From the NCBI RefSeq assembly GCF_002896555.1, contig NZ_MNLH01000002.1, forward strand, positions 248,001-312,000: 64,000 nt of DNA. The letters run 5' to 3'. The notes under the pieces are model-generated. The model did no database searches. It was not told where the DNA came from and saw only the letters and a program-made list of their open reading frames with translations. The number at the start of each line of letters is the position of its first letter. The stretch's first letter is position 1. Positions 17,224 through 25,217 of this stretch are shown in pieces. Origin of the DNA: Gardnerella coleohominis (GTDB taxonomy: Bacteria; Actinomycetota; Actinomycetes; Actinomycetales; Bifidobacteriaceae). Both the position numbers and the translations under genes were made by a program.

Positions 17224-18786
17224 ATGGAACCTATGACTGATATCGAGGAAACTCAAGAAGTTGCTAATAACGCAACAAAATCCACAAAGCCTGAACTTCC
17301 AAAGAATGTTCGCGTGCGTTTTTGCCCTTCGCCAACTGGTACACCTCACGTAGGTATGGTTCGTACCGCGCTGTTTAACTGGGCAGAGGCTCGCCATACT
17401 CATGGCAAATTGCTGTTCCGCATTGAAGATACCGATAATGAGCGCGATAGCGAGGAAAGCTACCAGCAGATTATTGAGGCTCTTCGTTGGCTCAATATTG
17501 ATTGGGATGAGGGCATTGACGTTGGCGGAGATAACGGCCCATACCGCCAGTCCCAGCGTATGGAAATTTATAAAGACGTAGCACAAAAGCTTTTTGAAGC
17601 AGGATACGCTTACGAATCCTTCTCTACTCCTGAAGAAATTAAGGAGCGTAATATTGCTGCTGGCCGTCCTGCTGAGTTTGGTTACGATGGTTACGATCGC
17701 AACCTTACTGAGGAACAGAAGCAAGCTTTCCGTGATGAAGGTCGTAAGCCTGCACTTCGCTTGAAGATGCCAAATGAAGACATTACTTTTAACGATTTAA
17801 TTCGTGGCGAAATCACCTTTAAAGCTGGATCTGTTCCTGATTATGTGATTGTTCGCCCGAATGGCGATCCACTTTACACGCTTACGAACCCTGTTGACGA
17901 TGCGTTAATGGATGTGAACGTGGTTTTGCGCGGTGAGGATATTTTGAGCTCCACGCCTCGTCAGATTGTGCTTTACCGTTATCTTATGGAAATGGGTATT
18001 GCTAAGGAAACTCCACTTTACGGCCATATGCCTTACGTTATGGGAGAAGGTAAGAAGAAGCTTTCCAAGAGAGACCCTGAGTCAAACTTGTTCTTGCATA
18101 GGGATAACGGCTTTATTCCAGAAGGCTTGCTGAACTACTTGGCTTTGCTTGGCTGGTCGATTGCTCCTGATCGTGACGTGTTCACTATGGACGAAATGAT
18201 TGAAAAGTTCGATGTGCGAGACGTTAAGGCAAATCCTGCACACTTTGACTTGGATAAAGCAATTTCCATTAATGCTGAGCATATTCGCATGCTTGATTCG
18301 CAAGATTTCTTGAATCGTTCTGTGCCTTACTTGCATAAGGATGGCGTAGTTAGCGCAGACAATTGGGATGCGTTAACTAACCGCGAGCGTGAAGTGCTTA
18401 GCGCTGCTGCTCCTCTTGTACAGCCTCGCGTGCGTTTGCTTGGTGAGGTCGCTGGAATGGTTGGCAGTTTGTTAAGCGAAGATGGCTACATTGAGCCAGA
18501 TGACGATGCGCGTAAACAGTTGAAGGAATCTGCAGGCGAGGTTCTTGATGCTGCGCTCGCTGCTTTGAAGGATGTTGACGCTTCTGATTGGCATACAGAT
18601 TCTTTGCATGAACTTTTGAACAAGAAGCTTGTTGAGGAAGCTGGTTACAAGCCGCGCTTGGCATTTGGCCCTGTGCGAGTTGCACTTTCTGGACGCCGCG
18701 TTTCGCCTCCGCTTTTTGAGTCCATGGAAATCGTGGGCAAAGACGTGACTTTGGCGCGCTTGGCTGGATTGCGTGAGCATTTGTAA
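17224..18786 (+). CDS. gltX: Glutamyl-tRNA synthetase
   Basis: 520 residues from ATG 17224 (a second ATG at 17233 is also possible). A class I synthetase: [20 protein letters not shown] holds the HIGH-type motif as [15 protein letters not shown] and the KMSKS-type [10 protein letters not shown] (about residue 280) are clear, and the C-terminal helical anticodon-binding domain is complete. In bacteria lacking GlnRS, this enzyme also charges tRNA-Gln with Glu for later amidation by GatCAB. The two tRNA genes just downstream are tRNA-Glu and tRNA-Gln, which suits that dual role. No ribosome site is seen before the start. Confidence 0.97.
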   Translation: MEPMTDIEETQEVANNATKSTKPELPKNVRVRFCPSPTGTPHVGMVRTALFNWAEARHTHGKLLFRIEDTDNERDSEESYQQIIEALRWLNIDWDEGIDVGGDNGPYRQSQRMEIYKDVAQKLFEAGYAYESFSTPEEIKERNIAAGRPAEFGYDGYDRNLTEEQKQAFRDEGRKPALRLKMPNEDITFNDLIRGEITFKAGSVPDYVIVRPNGDPLYTLTNPVDDALMDVNVVLRGEDILSSTPRQIVLYRYLMEMGIAKETPLYGHMPYVMGEGKKKLSKRDPESNLFLHRDNGFIPEGLLNYLALLGWSIAPDRDVFTMDEMIEKFDVRDVKANPAHFDLDKAISINAEHIRMLDSQDFLNRSVPYLHKDGVVSADNWDALTNREREVLSAAAPLVQPRVRLLGEVAGMVGSLLSEDGYIEPDDDARKQLKESAGEVLDAALAALKDVDASDWHTDSLHELLNKKLVEEAGYKPRLAFGPVRVALSGRRVSPPLFESMEIVGKDVTLARLAGLREHL

Positions 18787-18810
18787 AAATGATTAAGCTT
18801 TAACGCGATT

Positions 18811-18854
18811 TGCCCCAATGCTTGTTGATTTTTGCTTGCATTGGGGCATTTTTG
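18811..18854 (+). terminator. Intrinsic terminator after gltX
   Basis: TGCCCCAATGC pairs with GCATTGGGGCA, followed by TTTTT. Confidence 0.88.
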
Positions 18855-18968
18855 TAACTGATTTGGGGATGATTTTTCGCTTGGTGCGACACGCCGCGGT
18901 TGCATGTTGGGCAGTTATGTTGTAAAGTCGTCATTTGTTGCGTCAAGAGGCGTAGCTGATAAATGAAA

Positions 18969-19041
18969 GCCCCCGTCGTCTAGCGGCCTAGGACTACGCC
19001 CTCTCACGGCGCCAACACCGGTTCAAATCCGGTCGGGGGTA
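18969..19041 (+). tRNA. tRNA-Glu (CTC)
   Basis: Cloverleaf of 73 nt: acceptor GCCCCCG with CGGGGGT, anticodon loop CTCTCAC (anticodon CTC) and T-loop GGTTCAAATCC. Discriminator A; CCA is not encoded. Confidence 0.95.
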
Positions 19042-19081
19042 CAAAGACGGAACGGTTCCAAGAGCCGCGAAGCCTGCCAAT

Positions 19082-19153
19082 TGGGGTATGGTGTAATTGG
19101 CAACACAGGTGATTCTGGTTCATCCATTCTTGGTTCGAGTCCAGGTACCCCAG
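19082..19153 (+). tRNA. tRNA-Gln (CTG)
   Basis: Cloverleaf of 72 nt: acceptor TGGGGTA with TACCCCA, anticodon stem GGTGA/TCATC around TTCTGGT (anticodon CTG) and T-loop TTCGAGT. CCA is not encoded. It lies 40 bp after tRNA-Glu, probably in the same transcript. Confidence 0.95.
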
Positions 19154-19158
19154 CGAAT

Positions 19159-19184
19159 AGCTCTCGTAGGACGAGGGCTTTTTT
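19159..19184 (+). terminator. Terminator after the tRNA pair
   Basis: AGCTCTCGT pairs with ACGAGGGCT (one G-U), followed by TTTTT. Confidence 0.75.
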
Positions 19185-19330
19185 GTTATCTATTTTCTTT
19201 TGGTTTCGCTGCCTATCTGCTGATCATGTTTATCTGTTGACTACTTGTCGATGACATGTCGATTACTTGCATACCTCGAATCTTTAATTAGATTTTCTGA
19301 GTAGATTTGATTAGATTTGAGTAGAAATCA

Positions 19331-19357
19331 AAAACCCCGGAACGATGCCGGGGTTTC
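19331..19357 (+). terminator. Second terminator-like hairpin
   Basis: AAACCCCGG pairs with CCGGGGTTT around a short loop; the A-run before and T's after would serve either strand. Confidence 0.65.
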
Positions 19358-19637
19358 TGATAAAAGAAGAAGAGAGGTTAAATTATATCAAGTCTATGTC
19401 AATCACTTGTTCGTGATTTCTTTGTTACTTATATATAATCACGCAATCCTGAGTAATAATATGCTATTTGCTGAAAGTTTCCTGTGAATATAATGTTAAT
19501 TTACTAAGTTTCTATCCTTTTTAGAGAATGTACTTGTTTGTTCTGTTCCAATTCTTCTTTTTAGGAGCGTTTGTTAATAAATCTATAGTCGAATCGACCG
19601 AGCTTAAAGCAGCATAGTGCGCTTATTTGGTGTGTTG

Positions 19638-19952
19638 ATAAACAAAAGCAAGAGTGGGTTCTTGGTTTTGTTTACTTTTGGGGTTGATAAGTAAACAAAC
19701 TCGGGGGAGTGTTCTTGGTTTTGTTTACTTATGTGGTGTGTTGGTAAACAAAGTCGGGGAGAAGTAAACAAAGTTGGGGGAGTGTTCTTGGTTTTGTTTA
19801 CTTTTGGGGTTGATATGTAAACAAAGTCGGGGAAGTGTTCTTGGTTTTGTTTACTTATGTGGTGTGTTGGTAAACAAAAGCAAGAAGGGTTGCTTGGTTT
19901 TGTGTACTTACAGGGTACATAAGTAAACAAACTCGGGGAGAAGTAAACAAAT
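19638..19952. repeat. Array of 13 TTTGTTTAC/GTAAACAAA sites
   Basis: Thirteen copies (a few with one mismatch) of the 9-mer in alternating orientation. The phrase CTTGGTTTTGTTTACTT starts at 19661, 19714, 19787 and 19840, with a variant at 19893, giving spacings of 53, 73, 53 and 53 bp. Neighbouring plus and minus sites are about 10-15 bp apart, so each unit can form a short hairpin or bind a dimeric protein. Confidence 0.85.
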
Positions 19953-20110
19953 TCAAGAACATGCATGTGCGAAAAATCTCAAATCTCTGCCTAATCGGTA
20001 GCAAAGCGTATTTTGTAAATAATCCTATATAAAACTTATTTTCCGCGTATTTCTAATAATAAAAATATAAGAAAAATACAAATTTGTGTGAAATGTTGAA
20101 TAATCTGCCG

Positions 20111-20116
20111 TATGCT
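20111..20116 (+). promoter_or_regulatory. -10 element for a leaderless gene
   Basis: TATGCT ends 6 nt before the ATG at 20123; no ribosome site is present. Confidence 0.45.
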
Positions 20117-20122
20117 TAAATT

Positions 20123-21472
20123 ATGCCTGAACATATGTCTTCTCAAGATGAGCCTGATGAATTAAATCTTGTTAGCGCAGAGTTGAGCTCACAGAATAGC
20201 GCGTCAGCTACTCGTAGCAATTCTTTATCTATTTCCGCACGCTTAGGGCAATTGCAGTTTCATCTTTCAGGAAAGTTTCGCGTACTTCAATGTGCAGATT
20301 TGCAAGAAAGTTCTAAGATTTCAAGCGATACAATTCGTCTTATTGAATCTGCTTGTGATACAGCGCGTCCTGATTTAGTTATTTTTACAGGAAATCAAAT
20401 TGCTGGATATTCTCCAGATTTTGCTAATACTTTTATGCGTCGCCGTTGGGATAGTAATGCTAATTTTTCCGAAAGTGATTTAGATGCTACTCGCGAAAAG
20501 GTGCGTAAGCATATTCGAAGCATGGTAAAGCCGTTGGAGGATCGCGGAATACCATGGGCTGTAACTTATGGTAATCATGATTTTCAGTGCGGTTTAAGTA
20601 ATGATCAATTGGATGATTTGTATAGAGAGTTTCCCGGTTGTTTAAATCAAAAAGGGAATCCTTCTAGTAGTGCTTCAAATTGGGCTAGTGGAGTGCAGCG
20701 CGTTCATGGAATTTTACCTAATCAGGTTATTTTCCCTTGTGAGGCAGGTACTTTAGCTCTTCCAGTAAAAGATGAACAGCGTGAAAATATAGTGTTCTCG
20801 CTCGTATTAGTTAATTCAGGAGATTATTCTAAAGAAGGCGGATATGGTGAGCCTTCTCGTAGAACATTAGATTTTTTGAATGAACTTGCAAATTTCCTGC
20901 CGCAAAGATTCTGCGTTTTCCAGCATTTTCCTTTGCCTCAGTATTATGATTTGCTCCGCACTGTTCCTGCAAAATCTGCTTCTGCAGAGCATGCTATAGA
21001 AGGATATCGCGCATTTAGTGGTAAATATTATGCTTTAGATGAAAAGCGAGTTTTACCTGATGGTTATTTGTGCGAAGGAATTAGTTGCCCGGATGTAGAT
21101 AGTGGCGAGTTTGCTATCCTGTGCAAGAACGGCACTTTTGCTGTTGCTGCTGGAAATGATCATCGTAATGCGTTTGCAGGCAGGGAACCTTCTAATAATA
21201 TTTTGCTCGTCTCTACGCCTACTTGCGGATTTGGCTCTTACGGTCCTGAACCGTCTAAACGCGGGATTCGTCTTTTTGAATTTGACATTCGTCACCCATT
21301 TGAGCCACGTATGCAAATGCTTGAGTTTGGTGAATTAGTTGGTAAGCCTTCATCTCGCAAGGCGTATACATACGGTTTGACGGCTGAATCTGAGCATAAT
21401 CTTCCAGAGGTGGATTTATTGCGCAAGCCTTCGCTATGGGTCAGGTTATTGCATAGATTACGCAAGCGTTAG
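20123..21472 (+). CDS. Calcineurin-like metallophosphoesterase
   Basis: 449 residues, cytoplasmic by appearance. Family blocks are in order: FRVLQCADLQESS (motif I, about residue 53), DLVIFTGNQIAGY (motif II), VTYGNHDF (motif III, about residue 149), CVFQHFPLPQY (motif IV) and AAGNDHRNAF (final GHxH-like block). Compared with the general family DxH, GDxx, GNHD/E, H and GHxH, motif I has Gln in place of His and motif II has Asn in place of Asp. The overall arrangement resembles the Dcr2/Sia1-like branch. Metal binding may be altered; substrate unknown. The N-terminal 45 residues are a Ser-rich tail. No partner gene adjoins. Confidence 0.85.
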   Translation: MPEHMSSQDEPDELNLVSAELSSQNSASATRSNSLSISARLGQLQFHLSGKFRVLQCADLQESSKISSDTIRLIESACDTARPDLVIFTGNQIAGYSPDFANTFMRRRWDSNANFSESDLDATREKVRKHIRSMVKPLEDRGIPWAVTYGNHDFQCGLSNDQLDDLYREFPGCLNQKGNPSSSASNWASGVQRVHGILPNQVIFPCEAGTLALPVKDEQRENIVFSLVLVNSGDYSKEGGYGEPSRRTLDFLNELANFLPQRFCVFQHFPLPQYYDLLRTVPAKSASAEHAIEGYRAFSGKYYALDEKRVLPDGYLCEGISCPDVDSGEFAILCKNGTFAVAAGNDHRNAFAGREPSNNILLVSTPTCGFGSYGPEPSKRGIRLFEFDIRHPFEPRMQMLEFGELVGKPSSRKAYTYGLTAESEHNLPEVDLLRKPSLWVRLLHRLRKR

Positions 21473-21526
21473 ATGCTTAGTGGCGCGCGGAATATTATTA
21501 CTTCGACAACGATTCGCTTAAATTTA

Positions 21527-22600
21527 CTATTTCGACAACGATTCGCTTAAATATTTGCCTGCAGAAATAATAAGATGCGAATAACGCAACCCCAGGTTTG
21601 TGCCCATGCGATTTGCTTCTCCGGATATTGTAAGGGCTGCAATAACTTTTCCTGAAGAGTTACGAATTGGAGCAGAAATTGAGCATAATCTGCTGTCGTA
21701 ATCATTGAGTGATTCTGCATATCCGCGCTTGCGTACAGTGTTAAGATGTGCGTTTGTAAAGTTTGAATTATCTATATATTGCTGTACTTTTTCAAGATTT
21801 TCCCAGGCTAATAATACTTGGGCAATAGATCCGCGTGTGAGTGGAAGGACAGATCCTACTTTAAATAAGGACGCTGTTTTAGAGTTTTCGCGATTTAAAT
21901 CATCGTATGAATAATTTAATCCTTGATTTTGAAAGTGCGATATATATTTTTCATTGTGCATTGAGTTCATATTGCTAGCAATATTGCGATTTTCTGCTGC
22001 AACGCATAAGCATTTGCCACCTTGTCTGCGGAATACTAATGCTGATTCTCCGGTTTTATTTACTAATGTTTTTAAAACTGGATTTACTTTAGATAGTAGC
22101 AGATCGTCACTTGTGTATGATGCTAGTTCTGTGAATCTAGATCCAAGTTGTATTTTTCCTTGGTGATTTTTAGATGCAAAGTTGTAGTGTTCTAGCGCTG
22201 TAACAAGTCTATGAGCTGTCGGTCTTGGCAAATGCGTTACTTCTACAAGTTGCGCTAAAGTTAGTGGTCCTTGTTCTAATGTGTCAATTATTCGAACAAT
22301 CTTATCTAGTACGCCTACGCCGGAATAATCTTCTAGATTCTCTTTAGACGAGGAATTTTCTGCTTCTATAGATTGCAAAACATCGTTTATGCTTGCTGTA
22401 TTTGAGATTTTGTTCTCGTCGTTATATGTTTCCAAAAAATTTTCAGAATTTTCATTAGACAGTGTGGCGTTAGGCAGAGTGGAATTAGACAAAGTGGAAT
22501 TAGGCAAAATAGCGCTAGTTGGAATAATAATCTGATTGTTTTCGTTATTTTCGTTGTTTACATAATTGCGCATCAGATTGTCATTTTCGCTATTCTGCAT
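21527..22600 (-). CDS. IclR-family transcriptional regulator
   Basis: 357 residues, about 100 longer than usual because of an Asn/Ser/Glu-rich N-terminal extension (about residues 1-95) containing an LPNSTLSNSTLPNATLSN repeat. The winged helix follows: VLDKIVRIIDTLEQGPLTLAQLVEVTHLPRPTAHRLVTAL in sequence, with LPRPTAHRLV as recognition helix. The C-terminal effector domain has GSVLPLTRGSIAQVLLAW and ISAPIRNSSGKVIAALTISG. In actinobacteria the IclR regulator near gltX and leuCD (NdgR/LtbR) controls leucine biosynthesis; position between gltX and murA fits that orthologue, but leuCD are absent here. GGGGTGGTG precedes the ATG. Confidence 0.85.
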   Translation of the reverse strand: MQNSENDNLMRNYVNNENNENNQIIIPTSAILPNSTLSNSTLPNATLSNENSENFLETYNDENKISNTASINDVLQSIEAENSSSKENLEDYSGVGVLDKIVRIIDTLEQGPLTLAQLVEVTHLPRPTAHRLVTALEHYNFASKNHQGKIQLGSRFTELASYTSDDLLLSKVNPVLKTLVNKTGESALVFRRQGGKCLCVAAENRNIASNMNSMHNEKYISHFQNQGLNYSYDDLNRENSKTASLFKVGSVLPLTRGSIAQVLLAWENLEKVQQYIDNSNFTNAHLNTVRKRGYAESLNDYDSRLCSISAPIRNSSGKVIAALTISGEANRMGTNLGLRYSHLIISAGKYLSESLSK

Positions 22601-23442
22601 ATGTTTTCACCACCCCATATGAATGCATATTATTGCAGTTTTGTTTTTTAATAATTTCCGATATTTATTGATTCAATATGGAAAATTATCAATTGCTTAA
22701 AAGTTTATTGATGATTATGCCATTATTTGTTAAAAATGCAAATATGGCTTTCAATAATGTTTTTAAGAAATATTCTTTTAAAAAGATAAAAATTTCGTAT
22801 AAATGTTTCTTGTTGCAAAAATAAGTTTATTTTTATGTAAACTTTACAGTTTTGTTTTGTAAGTGGATTTCCAAAATGATTGCGGTAACATCTACCATAT
22901 AAATTATTTTTTAAACCAATATCGCAATTTATCTTAATAATAATTACGATTTTTATGATTTTAGGAAAATTGAAAATTTATAATTTTAAAATGGAAAATA
23001 AAAATAAAAAATATCATTTTTTTTTCTTGGATTTATCTTTTTTGGCTTTCCAGCTTTCAATTTTTCAGTTTTGCGGATTTTAGATTTATGGCTTTTTAGA
23101 TTTCCAACTTTTACGCTTTTGGCCCTTCCAGTTTTCTGGATTTTACGCTTTTCGACATTTTAGCTTTACAGCTTTTACGCTTTTATTTTTGATTCTTTTT
23201 GAATTTAAGTTGTTAGATAAAATTTGCGTGTAGAATTCAACAAATAATTCAGCGTGTGGGCAAGTGTTTCGCTATGATGTATATAGTGTTTTTGAATGCG
23301 CTGCTGCTTTCATGCAAAATATTGTTGGTTCATATATGAGTTGGATATTTTGCGTGATAGAAGATACTAAACTATGTTTGAATATGAGTAAATAGCAAGT
23401 GTGGTTGAATCTAAAGTTGGCGCGTGAACGAAAGAGGTAACT
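22601..23442. other. 842-bp AT-rich spacer, possible deletion scar
   Basis: No credible gene on either strand. Very AT-rich from 22620 to 23230, with at least three copies of TTTTACGCTTTT (about 23110-23190) separated by similar pyrimidine-rich sequence. The IclR promoter should lie at its left end and the murA promoter at its right end. Confidence 0.55.
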
Positions 23443-24792
23443 GTGTCCGCACATAGCGCAGCTGATATTGACAATAATGCGTCAGATGTTTTGCACGTTG
23501 AAGGCGGTAAGCCGCTGAATGGAACTATTAAAGTTCGCGGTGCTAAAAATTTCGTGAGCAAGGCGATGGTTGCAGCATTGCTTGCGCCTGAAAAATCAGT
23601 ATTAAAGAATGTGCCAGAAATACGAGATGTTCACGTTGTTTCAGATTTACTTCGCTTGCATGGAGTTAATGTTGAAGTAAATGGTTCTGAAGGCATTGTG
23701 ACGATTGATGCTACCAAAGTTCAATTAGCTGATGTTGCAGATGTTGATACACTTTCTGGATCTTCTCGTATTCCTATTCTTTTCTCTGGTCCGCTGCTTC
23801 ATCGTTTGGGCGAAGCGTTTATCCCAGCTTTAGGTGGATGCAATATTGGCGGCCGTCCAATCGATTTTCATCTGGAAACTTTGCGTAAGCTTGGCGCAAA
23901 TGTTGATAAAGAACATGTAGACGGTATTCATATCACAGCACCTTATGGATTGCATGGTACTAAGATTCATTTGCCTTACCCTTCGGTTGGTGCAACTGAG
24001 CAAACACTTCTGGCTGCTGTTTTGGCAGAGGGTCGCACAGAGCTTTCCGGTGCTGCTATTGAACCTGAGATTATGGATTTGGTAGCTGTTTTGCAGAAAA
24101 TGGGAGCTATTATTTCTGTTGATGTCGATCGAACTTTCCGCATTGAAGGCGTTGAAAAGCTTCATGGTTACACGCATACAGCGTTAACTGATCGAATTGA
24201 GGCAGCTTCATGGGCTTCTGCTGCTCTTGCAACTCATGGAGATGTGTTTATTAAGGGTGCTACTCAGCCTGAAATGATGACCTTCTTGAATGTATTTCGT
24301 AAGGTTGGCGGTCAGTTTGATGTAACTGATAAAGGTATTAGATTCTGGCATCCAGGTGGGGATTTGCAGCCTGTAGCTATTGAAACAGATGTTCATCCTG
24401 GGTTTATGACTGATTGGCAGCAGCCTTTAGTTGTTGCTTTAACTCAAGCTAAGGGTTTGAGTATTGTGCACGAAACAGTGTATGAGAATCGTTTTGGATT
24501 TACTAAGCCTTTAGTTGATATGGGTGCTATGGTGCAGCTTTATCGTGAATGTTTAGGATCTCTTCCATGCCGATTCCAGCAGCGTAACTATAAGCATTCT
24601 GCTGTTATTTTTGGGCCGACGCCTTTAACTGGTCAAGATATTGATGTTCCTGATTTGCGTGGTGGTTTTAGTCATTTGATTGCTGCCCTAACAGCAAAAG
24701 GTCCTTCAAACGTGCACGGAATATCGTTAATAGATCGCGGATATGCTGATTTCCGTGGTAAGTTACTCGCATTGGGTGCAGATATTGATTGA
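23443..24792 (+). CDS. murA: UDP-N-acetylglucosamine 1-carboxyvinyltransferase
   Basis: 449 residues from a GTG with GAGGT 4-5 nt upstream. It catalyses the first committed step of peptidoglycan synthesis, transferring enolpyruvate from PEP to UDP-GlcNAc. Evidence: GTIKVRGAKNFVSKAMVAALLA near the N-terminus, SSRIPILFSGPLL, and ALGGCNIGGRPIDFHLE, where the Cys is the PEP/fosfomycin-reactive residue (about residue 130). Later blocks VHPGFMTDWQQPL and DLRGGFSHLIAAL complete the EPSP-synthase-like double fold. The first 15 residues are a non-conserved extension. It ends at a terminator with a repeat-filled loop. Confidence 0.95.
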   Translation: MSAHSAADIDNNASDVLHVEGGKPLNGTIKVRGAKNFVSKAMVAALLAPEKSVLKNVPEIRDVHVVSDLLRLHGVNVEVNGSEGIVTIDATKVQLADVADVDTLSGSSRIPILFSGPLLHRLGEAFIPALGGCNIGGRPIDFHLETLRKLGANVDKEHVDGIHITAPYGLHGTKIHLPYPSVGATEQTLLAAVLAEGRTELSGAAIEPEIMDLVAVLQKMGAIISVDVDRTFRIEGVEKLHGYTHTALTDRIEAASWASAALATHGDVFIKGATQPEMMTFLNVFRKVGGQFDVTDKGIRFWHPGGDLQPVAIETDVHPGFMTDWQQPLVVALTQAKGLSIVHETVYENRFGFTKPLVDMGAMVQLYRECLGSLPCRFQQRNYKHSAVIFGPTPLTGQDIDVPDLRGGFSHLIAALTAKGPSNVHGISLIDRGYADFRGKLLALGADID

Positions 24793-25217
24793 CGATTAGT
24801 TTATGATTCTTAGATTTTTGCAGGTTTTCTGCTAGATTGTCTTTGGATTATTGTCTTTGGATTATTGTCTTTGAGTCATTTTCTTTGAGTCATATTTTTA
24901 GTCATATTTATTTTTAACGCTCATAAGTTTTGCTGGTTTTACTGGTTCCGCTGGTTTTACTGGTTTCTTATGGGCGTTTTTGCTATGTGTTATTTTGTAA
25001 TTTTATGTTTATTTGCGTAAAGAAAATGTTATTTTAAACTTTCGACCACAATGCATAAAAAAGCTTTGTCTATTTAAAAATATTCGTTAAAGTAATACAA
25101 ACATCCACGGTTGGGGTTGATTGAAAGCAATAAAAGGAGCATTTAAAGCATGTGAATAGGGCATGTGAGTAAAGCATGTGAGTAAAGCATGTGAGTATTA
25201 GAAAGTTGGGGCATAAA
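24793..25217. other. Spacer murA-kinase
   Basis: Holds short direct repeats of GGATTATTGTCTTT type, the murA terminator, AT-rich sequence, and at 25149-25196 four tandem copies of CATGTGAGTAAAG-like sequence immediately before the kinase start. Confidence 0.6.
24915..24981 (+). terminator. Terminator after murA with a repetitive loop
   Basis: AACGCTCATAAG pairs with CTTATGGGCGTT, then TTTT. The loop of about 40 nt holds two copies of GCTGGTTTTACTGGTT. Confidence 0.7.

Larger units (their letters stand above)
19154..20122. other. 969-bp spacer without a gene
   Basis: Contains the two hairpins above, AT-rich sequence (19380-19600), an interspersed inverted-repeat array (19624-19955) and the promoter of the next gene. 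A 120-codon frame on the minus strand (19604-19966) is made only of array repeats and has no ribosome site. Confidence 0.65.

Noticed and set aside
19638-19952. CRISPR array
   Set aside because: Repeats alternate in orientation, linkers are conserved rather than unique, and no cas gene is near.
19604-19966. 120-codon minus-strand frame in the repeat array
   Set aside because: Made only of translated repeats (SKQNQEH, PKVNKTKN); no ribosome site. The DNA pattern explains it better.
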